From positions 434,001 to 498,000 of the forward strand of contig MU839095.1 in assembly GCA_030685235.1 (NCBI GenBank): a DNA stretch of 64,000 bases, written 5' to 3'. Origin of the DNA: Copromyces sp. CBS 386.78 (Eukaryota; Ascomycota; Sordariomycetes; Sordariales; Sordariaceae). The notes under the pieces are model-generated. The model was not told where the DNA came from. It worked only from the letters and a program-made list of their open reading frames with translations, and did not search any database. The position numbers and the translations under genes are program-made. This document shows positions 36,401 through 48,900 of this stretch, piece by piece (within the stretch, counting starts at the first letter, position 1; the number at the start of each line of letters is the position of its first letter).

Positions 36401-39063
36401 AGGTCTGCTGTGATGATTGCCCGTTCTGCCCGATCGATCTCCCATGCCCGGATGGGCAGGCATGAGAAATATCCCGCCAGGGCAGTCGACCGTGGAAAAG
36501 CAAAACCGTCGGTAGATGCTTCTCGAGATTGTTTTGACATACGACCGTGGTGATGGAGATTCCTCGCTGAAGCTTATGAGGTTAGTGTCCTCGATTTGCT
36601 AGGTTGTGCCTTCGCCGGTTACTGTGAACTCGCCCAAAGGCTTTTCCGGATAGGTATACCTCAAGAAATGAAGAGAGGTCAGTGCCAACGACCATCCCCT
36701 TCTGCTCTTCGAGACATGCCGTATGCCTAGAAGTGCCTAAACAGCTTTTGTTCGCAAACTCATCCCAAACTCAGCGTGAGCCAGATGGATACTTGCTGTT
36801 ATTCAAAGCCATGTCAATATTCTGGCCTTGAATGCAATCTAAAGGACTGCTACGACACAAATGGCGGAGGAGGGGGGTGGGCGAATATTGAAGATGCTGA
36901 TTCGAGGCCAGTCCACGGAACCTTGGGCCTGGAGTCCCGTCTTTTACGCGGCCACTCTCCTCGCTCCCGCACATCCATCACAGCATCCACCCTCCCACCC
37001 CGAGTCCCGCCCGCCTCCGTCAAATCTGCGGTGGATATCAGCATCTAACATCCCGGCAGTTGGGGCTCGAGAGCCAGCAACGACGGGAACCAAGAGCCCC
37101 CGAAAGTCGTCATCAAGCATCCGGATACCTTACAGCAGAAGAGCACCAACGGTTTGTAATTACGCTGGCCATGTACTACCGTCATTTCTTTGCCCCGTGA
37201 GCTGGACTAACGAAAGTGATCCAATAGCAAATGTCAGTACATGCGGCTGAGGGAACACCGGATACGGATGCAGGTTGTCTGGGCTCACCTGGCTTCTAGC
37301 AAAAGTCCACGGGCGGTTGATGCTGTACAGTATCCGCAAGGTACCGTCCACAGGCATCCCCCATATCCAATGCCTTTGGGCACCTGTTCGACAGAGTTCC
37401 ACCTGCACGGAAACACGGTAAAAAAGAAACTGGTTCCGTCGAGGAACTGCTACCGTCCGTTCTCATCGGTAGCAGTGGCAACCAGGGTTCCATTGCGGGA
37501 CCAGCCAATGCCATTGTCACGATGTGCCCTGTGCTTTGGGGCGGCGGCTTTGGAAGCGGGTTCCTTTGTCCACCAGACTTCTGCAGCTGTGCATTCTTTG
37601 TGCGAATCTTCCAATCTGCAGCAACTTGTTCTAGGTTCTCAGGCTGGCGTGTAGTGCGATGATTAGAGTGCCATCGAGGTGCCACCACGAGTTGCTATAT
37701 TCGTACTCATGCGCATTGGCAATGGCAAACCCCCAAGACAGCGAGCACGACATGTGTACGGGAAAGGAGCTTGGTAATAACCTAGGGCTTCTGCCATGTA
37801 CCACGGCTTTGTTCTGGGTTCACCGACCCGGACACAATCTGTACAAGTACCTCAAGACATGCACACTGGGCACCATGTCATTCATGCCTGGAGATATATA
37901 GGATCCTCTGATGTGTGAAGATACATGATGAGTGTAGAGGTGTGGTGGGTGTCCAAACAGCGGAGAGGCACAATTTTGAAGCCCGAACAGAGCGAGTCCA
38001 TTGAGCGCTAGGGAGCCATGTCCAGGCCCCATGGCTGATCCTGATGGAGCCAGTCTTGGGATTAGTCTGTAGCAACTAGCAAGGGTGACCCCCCTCGACG
38101 AGATGTCAGCCAGGCCCTGTCGTTATGCTGCTCGGTGTTTACCTTGGCATGCCATAGTGCACACTGTATGCTACACCACTACGCCCACCACAAATCACCA
38201 ATCCACCATGAAAGATCAGGGAAGACCTTGGGACCGGGAGAACGCATCCATCCGTAGACGACAGACCCAGTGGAAAGGTAGCTGGACGGGCTTCCCTGAT
38301 GGTGTAGAGGTACGGGTGTACCTTTCTCTACCGCCTAAACCTCCTGTTAAAGCTCAATCCATCGTAATCCCTAAAATCCCGTCCCATTCCCCCCTTGTTT
38401 CACTTAGTTCCTCTGCTGTTACCACTGACGTGCTGCGACATCTACTGCCTCGCCGCAAGAACATTGTATACGCGGCTTGCTGTGTACGATCTGCTCGTCA
38501 GTGCCCCTGGCCATCGACAGTTGAGGCTACCTCTAGTACATACCGCCTACACCTGCTAGTGCTAGATGGAGGTATCTAGTGTAGAGGTGGTTAGTACAAC
38601 TTGAACGCTCCTTCCGCCAGCAACGCTACCTACTATCAGCCCGCCAACGCAACGTTCAAATAAAACTACCTGCCACTTCCGCTTCCCTACCAGCACACCG
38701 GCCTCCACTGCTTACTACATCATCAATTGAGCCGGCCCAGCAGCTTCAGTCTCAACACCCACCGCCCACATCAGACCGTCAAACTCAATTCGCGCGCCGA
38801 CATCTTGGAAACACATTTGCTCCCTCGGACGCATCGAACAGCGCCGCCAGGAATACACTACACACATTTTCAGGACACGATCTGCGACGTTTGGACGATT
38901 TTCATCCGATCCGACTCATGAATCAAGGATAGCGAGAAGCCAATGTGGAAGCGCTGATTCCCCCGCCATTCGCCAAATCTTGAAACTGTCGTCCCATCTT
39001 ACCTCCATACACCCGACATAAGACAAAGCTCGACATCAGACGATATCACCGCTACCTCCAAGC
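33417..39063. other. Large gene-poor region between CIA2 and the Zn2Cys6 gene
   Basis: About 5.6 kb between two divergent genes. I see no coding region with recognised domains or convincing splice structure. Open frames of 60-165 codons occur on both strands (for example 35495-35974 minus, 36861-37250 plus, 38085-38579 plus) but look random. The part near 33417-33780 should be the CIA2 promoter. The part from about 38600 to 39063, with CA- and pyrimidine-rich sequence, is probably the long 5' leader of the Zn2Cys6 gene. Long leaders with upstream ATGs are common in fungal developmental regulators. Confidence 0.45.
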
Positions 39064-42000
39064 ATGTCGAACGACCCGTCAGTGCGCCGGCTGCTCCCGC
39101 AGACTTCGCAGATGGGTGCATTTACCTTCGCGCCGCCGGCTTACCAGCAACCGCCGCGCGAAACTCAGAAAAGTGCGACCCCTATCAGTCTCGTCTCCGG
39201 GACACCCCCCTCTGTCTTATTTGGAAAATAAGAGAACGTCCGTTAACCAGTCTGCTCTTTGGTTCTTTAGACTATGTCTTCGTTGACGAACACAATCGCC
39301 ACAAGCGGTTGAAGGGTATGTGATTTTTAGCATCTATCCCATCACAAGCAAGCAAGCGAACACACACCCACCCGATCGTGTTGTTTCCCTGTTGGAAGAA
39401 TCCCTTTCCTGTCTTATGAAGGCACCAAGACACCAAGCAGGGCTTTGAGACTGACTGTCACATTTAGTTATGAGAGCCTGCGAAGGATGCCGAAGAAGGA
39501 AGATCAAATGCGACGCCGCCACCACCAACACTTGGCCCTGTTCGGCATGCATCCGCCTCAAACTTCATTGCGTTCGGCCAAATGGATTTGATGGCGCTGC
39601 CGAGCCCCAGGTTTACGAACCTCCGCGTGCCCAGTTCGACTCGTCGCCTGTTCCGGAGAGTTATCAACAGCAGCAAATGGCCTTGACCGATCACCAACAG
39701 CTTCTCACGCACGCACAAGCTCCCAAAGCCACGCCCATATATCCTCCTCAGACTTCCTTCCAGGACACGGCAGCGCTGTACCATACCGTGCCGTACACGC
39801 AGCCGCAGGCTGTACCCCAAAACCTTCAGTATGCTGCCGTGCACTCTGCATATGCGACCCCGGATTCCTTTCCGACGCCCCCCTCCATGCATCAGGTACC
39901 CCAGGTACAACAGCTACCTCAAATCTCTCAGCATCCGTCTTCACCCGAAGATTATCAATCCGAATATGCCCAGCAGGACTTGGCAGACCTTCTGGGATCA
40001 CTCAAGGTCGACGAAGCAGGAACAGGTGAGAAATAGCGACTGCTATTGAATTCGAGAACTTTTCAGGTCTAACATGGCTCTAGCTCCGTACCTGAATAGC
40101 AAAATGCGATCGGCCGATGATGAAGAGCCCTCCGTGGAAGAGACGGAAGAGGACCAGTTTACAAAGAACCTACCGCCTCTGACGGCGGGCAAGATTCGCA
40201 TCCCGCCCGCTCTGATGCCGTCGGAAGATCTGTGTCTCCACTACTTCGATCTTTACTTCACGCATACGCATCCTTATGTCCCAGTGCTGGACAAGAATCA
40301 GTTCTATCATCAATGGCACAATAACCGGGAGGCCATCTCGCCCCTCATCCTTGAGGCCATATTTGCGATTGCCAATCGCCTGGCTGATGATGCAGCGCAA
40401 GGCCAGCAATGGCTTTATCTAGCAACACGTACGGATCCCACCTTTGCTTCGTCTGATCATGAGCTAATGTGACACACAGGCCATGCCGATTCGTTCTTGG
40501 ATGTACCTCGATTAAGCACCCTCCAGGCATCACTGATCCTTCTCAAGGCGAGGGAGCAAGCACCGAAGAAGGGCTACTACTACCGCTCTTGGATGAGCAT
40601 TGTCCAATGTGTTACAATGGCCAGGGACCTTGGGCTGGACGAGCACTATGCTGATCACCAGGCCGGTCGATCATGTGGCTTAAGCCCTGCGGAGTGTCAG
40701 TTGAGAGACAGGATTTGGCAGACTATCTTCATCGTGGAAATCATGATTGGTACCCCTCAAGGTAAGTCGAGAATCTCTCTTTCTGACATATGAGATGCTG
40801 ACGTTTTGCTAGGAAAAACGGATCTTGCGGTCGAAGAAGAGACTGTCAATTTTGAAGTCCCAAGACCTTTGCCCAACGGCGACACGTCCGAGTACCATGT
40901 TTCCCGAAACTTTGTTTACTTTTCCAGGGTTGTTCGGAACGTCTGCCGGATGAGCAGAGTTTATTCACGCCTTAAGAGAAACAAGGAGTGGGGCATCGAT
41001 CCTGAGTTCGTTCAGATCAGGCCCGCCATGGACGCATGGTTGACCGACTTACCACACGACCTTCAGCTTGATTTCCCTGCTGACGGGTCTCCTCCGTGGT
41101 TGCCTTCCTCGTTCGTTGGCAATATGCATTCGTATTATCACCTCAGCATCATTTTGTTTTACAGGCCTCAGCTGGCTCATATGACGCCAACCGGCCCTGG
41201 AGGTCAATGGAAGCAGCACATGCTGGTTTCATACCGCGCCGCCAAGATGCTCTGCAGGCTACAAGAAGGCATTATCAACCAATTTGGCATTGCCGGGTTA
41301 CAGTGCATGCAGCGAGGTATCAACTTCACGCTATACGCGGTCCTCGCTTGTATTGTACTGCATTTAGTATGTCTTCTTCGCCTTTCTAGCGGTTTAGCCC
41401 TTTTCACCTAGTCTTGGCTCACCCCTACTAACGCTGGCTTTAGGTCGCTTTGACATCACCGGATCCGGCCCTCAACGCGGAGTCGCGAGAGTACTTCACA
41501 CGTCACATGCGGGTATTAGAGAAATGTATGGGTGCTTGGCCAATGCCCGATATGCAGCGGCAGATTGATTCCGTTCGGGAGGCCTTTTCCCAGGATATCA
41601 GGAAGCCGTTTGTTTTAAAGCCTAGCTTCCCCTACGGAAGCCCATCTTCAAACTCGCATCCGAGCCCACCAGGGCCATCGTATCGATCAGATATGTCGAG
41701 GACTGGTTCCATCGACCACCAGCTCGATCCGCATGTGCAACATGCTCACGTTAGTTACACCACTCATCCCCTTTCACCGCCCATTTCGGTTGGCCCGATG
41801 GACAGCAAGAATGACTCCCATGATTTGCAGTCACTTGCCATGATGTCTTCCAGCCACGGGACACAAGCGCCTTCCATGGCACAGACGATGCCACTGGCGG
41901 ACGCCCCCGCCTGGAACCCGTCTCGCATTTTTGAGTAAGTCATTCCAGAGAGAAGAGCTCCATTTGTGGTTCTTTCGGTACTAACCGTTATCCTAGTCAA

Positions 42001-42300
42001 TGGAATGCCCAGTTTGGCAACCCTCAGGTGCAGCATCCTTCTCAGCTCACCAACCATGCCAGCCCATTATCTCTTCCCTCTTCTGGCGCCTCGGAAACCA
42101 GCCTCCAAGACTTGCAGGCGGCCCAGGCCCAGCTTTCTCCCGTTTCACAGCATATGCCGCAGTACCCTACCCAACCAGTTCAGACCTTTGTCACCCCTGC
42201 AATGTGGCAAGAGTCTGTAGCTAGCGTCTATGAGGGAGGCCTCAAGCGCTCTTGGGGCGGCGATTACGATGGCCATATGTCAGTCAAGCGTAATCGATAA
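39064..42300 (+). CDS. Zn2Cys6 transcription factor with fungal-specific TF domain
   Basis: Eight exons: 39064-39172, 39271-39315, 39468-40025, 40084-40428, 40480-40761, 40813-41366, 41444-41934 and 41997-42300, coding 895 residues. The binuclear zinc cluster has C56, C59, C66, C76, C79 and C86 (CEGCRRRKIKCDAATT, then WPCSACIRLKLHC), preceded by a short conserved N-terminus ending in VFVDEHNRHKRLKVM. A Gln/Pro/Tyr-rich linker leads into the Fungal_trans (middle homology) domain at about residues 250-620, including LHYFDLYFTHTHPYVPVLDK and YYRSWMSIVQCVTMARDLGL. The Ser/Pro/His/Gln-rich C-terminus ends in a basic VKRNR. All joins close in frame and most introns show CTAAC-type branch sites. It probably binds CGG-type half sites as a regulator; the target pathway is unknown. 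The zinc cluster is unlike XlnR or Pro1, and I do not claim a named orthologue. Confidence 0.88.
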
Positions 42301-43400
42301 CAGCTGGGCACTTCATCGCGCGCCGTAGGGCCGTCACACACATGCTCATGCCTATTCTAACACCTGCACAACCCGGCCCACGGGACGAGGACACGATATT
42401 GTCAGAATTGGATATCTCCTGGTAAATGATATACCAAGTCAACGGCAGGTCAAAACGGCATGGCATGGCATATATGCTTGTGTAACACCGACAGGATTTC
42501 ATTGATGTTATGATAACGACTTTCGACCTACGCATCAGCAAGAATGGGTTTCATATTTTTCAACAGCACAGGCAAAAAGAAAGTATCTGTACCAAACACA
42601 TTTGGGGATCGGGTAAGAAAAAGAAGAGAAAGTTCACTCGACGGTGTCTGGTACACCTCGGCAGGTAACAATCACTATGTCATCACATGGGGAGGGAAGC
42701 ATTCTCATCCTCTGTGGACAGTATAGGTGGCGGAATCTGGGATTTTGAACATTAATGAGGGGAGATACTTTATTCTCATACATTCAACATCATTCTCCGG
42801 TGGTTGGGAATATGGATACCATTAGTTTTTTTTTTTCTTTGGCTATGCTTTTTTTAGCCTTTGTATTACTAGTTCTATACCACGGTCACGCGAAAGTTGT
42901 GTTACATATCCATAGGGAGGCTTTGCAGCTGTCTTGGAGTCGATAGTTGAAAGAGGTGGTGAGTAAGTATTCAGATAAACTTTCGTGGTTGGATATGTAA
43001 AACGCCATGTTCTAGCTTGGACGGAATAGCTCTATGCTGAGCTGATGGTTGATGAGCTAAATGAAGCATTGGATGGGGGTAGTTGTATATGATATTTGTA
43101 GCGTAGAGAGAATTTGTATGTTTAATGGTCACTGGTTTCGAAAACACCGCCAACTTAGCAAGTCGATGTGAATGTTACCCAGTATCACACACCCCGATAC
43201 ATTCATAAAGGTATATAACCACATGGGGCAGTCTTGATCTAGTACTGAAGACAAATCACGAGGGAGAAGAAGCAAGGCAAGTCCACGAGCTTAAAACAGA
43301 TTTCCTTTCAGAGATACATATGGCACCAAACCGGCCCCAAAATATTCATACATAACTACAGACTCACTCACTCTCTCTCTCACTCTTTCCCTAATAATCC
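42301..43400. other. 3' region between convergent Zn2Cys6 and membrane-protein genes
   Basis: About 1.1 kb without a gene. It contains T- and A-rich runs (near 42820-42850) and a CT-rich tract at about 43365-43390 beside the end of the minus-strand gene. Confidence 0.5.
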
Positions 43401-45099
43401 TCACCTAACCTTCATCTTCTCCGCCTCCCTAACCGCCCTCTTCTCAATCAAACCCCGAATCTCCTCCCAAACCCTCGCTTCCTTCACACCCCTCTTCCCC
43501 GCGGTCTTCTGCGGGACATCAGTCACATAAAACTCGTTGACACTCTTGAATCGAGTCCACGCAAGAATCCTTTGCTTCCACCCTTGCTGTTTCTTGTCTT
43601 TGAGGGCTTGCTTTTGGGCTTGGAGTTGTTGGATTCTGGGTTGGTTGGAGGATAGCTTTTTGTTTTTGATCGCGGCAGAACCAGCACCAGCCGGACCAGC
43701 GCTGGCAGCAGCAGTGGGCTGATGATCAACCCTCACAAAATTCACCTTCTTGAACAACCCCCTCTGGGAAGAGGGAACAGGTTTCAGGTCGGCTACACTG
43801 ACGCTGGCGACGCGGGGCTTGCCGGTAAGAGACATGGTGACGAATTCGAGACGGGAGGCCGATTGAGGAGGGAGAGAGCGGGCGAAGCGGAGGAGGACGT
43901 CAGACGACAAACGGGCGTAGGGGGGGATCTTGGTTAGGTGGATTTGGGCGACGAAGGGACGGGAGGAGTGGGCGAGGAAGAGGAAGGGGGTTAGGCCGCA
44001 GGTAAAGACTGTGGAGTCGTTAGTGATTGTTATGTAGGAGGGGAGGGGGAGGGTAGAAAGGGGTAGAGTAGAAAGGGAGAAGAGAAACGTACTGGCGATG
44101 CCTGCGAGGGGAGACCCATTAGCGATGTAAGCTGGGGCAACGAAGAGGCCGAAAGCGGAGAAGATGAGGACCGTGGTGAGTTTGAGGAGGCCGATGAAGA
44201 TAATTTCTATGTGGAAAGTATGTCAAATTAGCATGAGTTACAAGTTGGAGACGAGTTTGTGTGACTGAGGGTGAGTGAGTTCTTGCCGATGCCAGATTTG
44301 TAAGGATACCTCATGATATGAGATCTCGATCAAGTCACCTCATCTGTGTACCTTGAACCACACAATGCCCAGCCAAGGAAACGGAGAAAATAATAAGAAC
44401 GATAAATACTTACTCCCCTGGCCAGCATTGTATATGAGCAAACGCTCAGGATATTCTGCCATCACCAATTCCCACAATTAGCTTCATGAACACTTTACCT
44501 TTTGCTTCACCTTTCCCCTCCCGCTCTCACCAGTATGAGCGGGAAAACTCAGAAAAGAAAATCTCACCAAGCTTTGGCGCTTTAAGCTGCGGGACTCCAT
44601 TTGTGGCAGTCGGTGGTAGCTGAGCCTGTTGTTCCCCTCCATTGCTGGCCTTTGATTCTCCGTTGCTAGCCTGTACTACTTCTCCCTTTCCCTTTTGCAC
44701 TGCTTCCGATGACTGAATTGAAGTTGAAGCCAGTCTAATGGAACCAACTAGTTGCATCATCATCGACGAAGACTTCCACTTCCCACCGAGGACCCGGACT
44801 TTTGCTGTTGTAACTGCTGACGTCGTCTTCGGTGCCTGAGCCTGAGGACAAAGAAGTTGGGATTGCCATCGTAACTGTGAGGGGCAACGCCAGTGATAAG
44901 CGACAACAACATTCACGGGTGATCCGAGCACTGTGGCAGCTGTTGTTTTCGCTGATATCGTTGTCGTCGTGAGTGGCACTGAACGTGTGAGGCACCGTGG
45001 CAGATTGCCGATGGTGGCGCCGAAGGGCGGCTGCGGCCGGACAAGCATGGCGGGGGAAGGGCGGACAGAGAGGAAAGAGGAAGAATGATGTGAGGGCAT
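43401..45099 (-). CDS. Two-TM mitochondrial-type membrane protein, TMEM70/TMEM186-like
   Basis: Four exons (45099-44568, 44455-44414, 44206-44093, 44008-43401) code 431 residues. The N-terminal 175 residues are low-complexity, rich in Ser, Thr, Gln and Arg, and have little acidic charge near the start, consistent with a mitochondrial presequence. The conserved core starts at EYPERLLIYNAGQGK, immediately followed by two hydrophobic segments: IIFIGLLKLTTVLIFSAFGL and, after SPLAGIA, IFTCGLTPFLFLA. A soluble region with RPFVAQIHL, SASRLEFVTMSLTGKPR and a basic C-terminus follows. A YxG-type start plus a helical hairpin plus a soluble tail recalls the TMEM70/TMEM186/TMEM223 group that acts in assembly of respiratory complexes. 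That link is an inference from layout only. The 42-nt second exon carries the key conserved block and is easily missed. Confidence 0.7.
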
Positions 45100-45939
45100 T
45101 TATGGCTCTTCCATACGGCTGGTTGGTACTGTGATCGCAACCTTGAGCCGTTTGCCAAACTGAAAAGGAAGAAGAGCAAAGAACCTTCGTTAGTTTAGAG
45201 CTTGTGTGAGCTAAGAAGGAGTGAGTGGTGGTGGTTTATTAAGGTGACTGCCAAGCACGACCATCAAATTGCTAACTGGTCCGAGCTTCAGTACCTACCC
45301 GTACGCACTTCAAAGGGACACCACCAGACTGGTGGTACCTTGTAGTTGGTACCTTAAACCTACAGTACAAATGGAGAGACCACTATCGTTAAGTTGAAAG
45401 AATGCTACTATATTGAATCGACAATGGATATAAACAAATGGTTCTTGCTAAGAGCAGTATTCCCCTCATCAAGTGACAGCCTCAAGTAGCAAAGGTATCT
45501 CTGCGAAGAGTCCACTCTACTACGTTTGGCCCTCTCCAGACCCTCTCCCTGCTTGTCTTTTCCCCTTCTTAATACGCCTAACTTTGCTCATATCTCGTTC
45601 TGTGATAACGAACTGGATTCACACTTCATAATCAACCTAGTCCTGTTCTGTTCTGTTGATACCCACACGCTCCTTCGCCTAGGCTGTGAAAGAAACAAAA
45701 AAAAACAAAAGAAAAGAAAAAAAAAGAAAAAAAAATGCCACAACTAAAGCAAAATCGTACCGTTCCCCAACAACTCCCTTTTGAATCCCATCACCAAATT
45801 ATCTGGACCAACACCCAACGCTGCAACTCAGAGCATATTTCTCCTGCAAAAAGGAGATGGAACGCTGAGGTCCGCCACAAAAACACCCGTCATTCACCCT
45901 ATCCTCTTCCAATCTCCAAGGACGCCCTTGACCACAATA
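45100..45939. other. Upstream region of the two-TM protein gene and 3' flank of SIN3
   Basis: This 840-base gap separates two genes on the minus strand. It contains a purine tract of A-runs broken by G and C at about 45690-45734, and near 45316-45355 small direct and inverted repeats around GGTACC. No gene is supported. Confidence 0.5.
45690..45734. repeat. A-rich low-complexity tract
   Basis: Runs of A interrupted by single G or C residues, about 45 bases, just downstream of the 3' end of SIN3 (minus strand). Confidence 0.8.
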
Positions 45940-48900
45940 CTACTGTTGGGCGGCTTGTGGCTGTTGTGGGGGCTGCTGCTGCTGTTGCTGCTGCTGCGGC
46001 TCGACCATACCGATGCCTCCTTCTTTCCACTTTTGAAACTCGTCCTTGGCTGCCTGGACTTCCTCGTGGCTCAGGCCCTTCATCCAGGAATTGTTCGTAA
46101 CAAACTTCTCCTTGAGGCGTTCATCGCGCAGCTCTCTCTGGAAAGCCTGCTTCTCCTCGTGGAACACCCTGTCCTCTTCCGACTCGAAGGTGGTGGTGTT
46201 GTAGATGAACCACTCCGAAGTGAATTTCTCAAACACCATCTTGGACGAGTTGAGGCAAATTCTAATCACCAGGCCCTCATCATATGCAAGTGGCTTGGGT
46301 TTGTAATCCTCTTCGGAGATACCCTCCGTTGCCGCAGCGTGGTTGCGGGAGAGGAATACCCTCTGGAGTTGCTTCTTATCTACTCCTTCCGTGGGTTCCT
46401 GACGCATGTAAGAGGAGATATAGTATTGCCATTGCTGGATGCGCTCCATCTCATCCATGTAGAAGGTGGTGTCTTCCTTCTTCAACCAGCGCACGGAAGC
46501 TTCCTTCTTGCCCGGATACTGATGACACGTTAGCATTTATTGTATTCAAGTTTCGTAGAAGAGATACTTACCCAGCTGATGACGAACATATCGGCATCCT
46601 TGATGCACTTCTCCGCAAATTTACGAGCGCTGATCTCGTTCTGGAAGCTGGTTGTCTCCTGCTGGCGACTCTCCAAGTACGCCCTGACGAGCTCCTTGGT
46701 CTTCTCGCCCTTGGCATCTGGGTTGTTGCAGGCAAGACCAATGCGGCAAAGTGTCTTGAGCAGATCTTGGATAGTGTAAATTGTCCATCCCTTGCGAAGA
46801 TAGTAGTGTCGAAGCACGTCTTGATACCGACTCTCGTCAATCTCGCCGTTGATGAAATCCTCAATCAGCTCGACGGTGCGAGGCCAGAATGTCTCTGGAT
46901 TCTTGTCGTCGAAGTAGTGCAGACCTGGGTTGACCATGCCAAGAATCTTTGCGGGCTTAACAGCAGTCTCCCGGCGAATCTCCTCAAGAACGCTGTCTTT
47001 GCTGGCCTTGACGTCTTCGAGGCGCTTGTAAAGCGTCTGGAAAACAGTGAAGAACACATACATGTTCTGGTTGCAGTAGAAGTTGTACCAGGCACGGGCA
47101 AAGGGCGCATCTGCCTTCAGTTCACCATCGACATCGACAAGTCCATCAGGCTTGCCCTCCTTGGTGTTCTCCAAGACGATGGGACCAATTGTGGGCAACC
47201 AGCGGTCATTCAAAACCTCGGGGACAGCCCGGTCTTCTGGCGCATCCGGCATCTCCTCCTCATTAGCAGACCCAACATCCGGTGTCGTCTCCTTGCTTCC
47301 TGATGCTGCGCTATCTTCCTTCTGGCCCCGGCTGCGACTGCCATTACGGCCTGGGTCAAGGACACCGCGAAGTAGATCGGACTTCTTACCGCGTCGCGTC
47401 CTGCCATTAGTGAGCTCAGTGGGCGCAGATTCTTCTTCATCCTCTTCTCCAGAATCTTGGTCGATGTCAGCAATTCTTTCTTGTACCTTCTCTTCCGGAA
47501 GGTCAAAGAATGCCGGGATGAATGTCTCAAAGAACTCCAAGATACGTCTCCTCTCAAGGGCGTTGTGCTGGCCACCGACATTCGCATAAATGACCATGAA
47601 GCGAAGGAGGTCAAGGAGAAGATCCTGGTCTTGGAACCCATACAGGAACTGGTGGCGAGGTATCTTCGCCTTGGTCGCCCGCAGTCGCCGTTGTTCTTCG
47701 TGCTTAGTCTTGATAACGTCGACCAGATGCTTGGCGGAAAGGTTGCGCTTGTCGTTCGTCTTAACCTGAATACCCATGTGGTCCAGGCTCTTGAGATGCA
47801 TCGTTTCGGTTTGGCTCTGCCAGACTTTCTCCCATTCGCGCTATCGATCTGGTCAGCAAACAGATGCTCTCAGCACAGGATGGGTTGAGAGAATGTTGGT
47901 CCGTACCTGTGTGAATCTCCACTCCTCATCTTTTTGTTTCAGACGAGCCATAACGATGGGCACGACAGCGAACGGGTTCTTAAACATTTCATTGGCGACC
48001 TCACAGCCCTTCTCTGGCCCATATATCTTCTTCAACACTCGCTTGTAGATTGAAGTGCTTTGCCCACCAAGACCCGCAGGCATCTTGAAATGTTGTCGCT
48101 CCGCAGGAGTAAGCGTGAGCATTTGTTGGGCAATCGGTTCCAGGAGCTGGATGCACTTTTGGTTGGCTTCGATGTAAAAGTCGTAGTCGTGCCGCTCCTC
48201 TTCGATGCGATGGAGCCCCTCTTCGTAACCGTTCTTGCGATGCGCAACAAAGCCCGAATCTTCCGAAGCCCACGTCGGGTGTGAGGCCCAGCCATCGTTG
48301 AGGACCGAGTTGCATAGCTCGTCGCGACCGCTGCAAGGGCGGAGACGTTCCTGGAAAATCCATGTTGGTTAGCGCTCTCGTAAACAAGAAAAGAAAAAAA
48401 CCCCCCCCGAAAAAAAGAGAGGAATAAATGCTACTAAGGGGAAAGGCACTCACCCGCCTAGGGAGAAGGCGATAGCTGGGACCGAAACCGCGGCAGTTGC
48501 TCAAGGAAACCTTGCCTGGCGGCGGTTCAGGTCGGTTCTCGACGATTTCTTCCGTGCCGGTGTGCCTGAGCATGTTCCTGAGGGTATTCAGCAATTCCGA
48601 GTTGCCACCCATGAAGTGGTTTGCTTTGTAGATCAACACATCCTTCTCGATCAAGTCGAGATTCCAGAGGTTGATGAGTTTCATGAACTCGCCCATCGCG
48701 GTCCTGTTGCCAATGTGCTTCTTGACCCTTTCGAAAAATTGTACGTCATCCTGGCCGGAGGTCGAAAGCGGGATCGGACCAAGCGGTTCTGGCATGACAG
48801 GAGTCAATGTAGGTTCGACGAAGTTGCCATCGCCGGCGACGGGCTTGTGTGCTAATTTGGCTCGCTTGTTGGCGGGTGCCGCCGGCTGAATGGTTGATCG

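Noticed and set aside
46284..47303. Open frame of 339 codons on the + strand
   Set aside because: Antisense to SIN3 exons 6 and 7, whose sense translation is strongly conserved.
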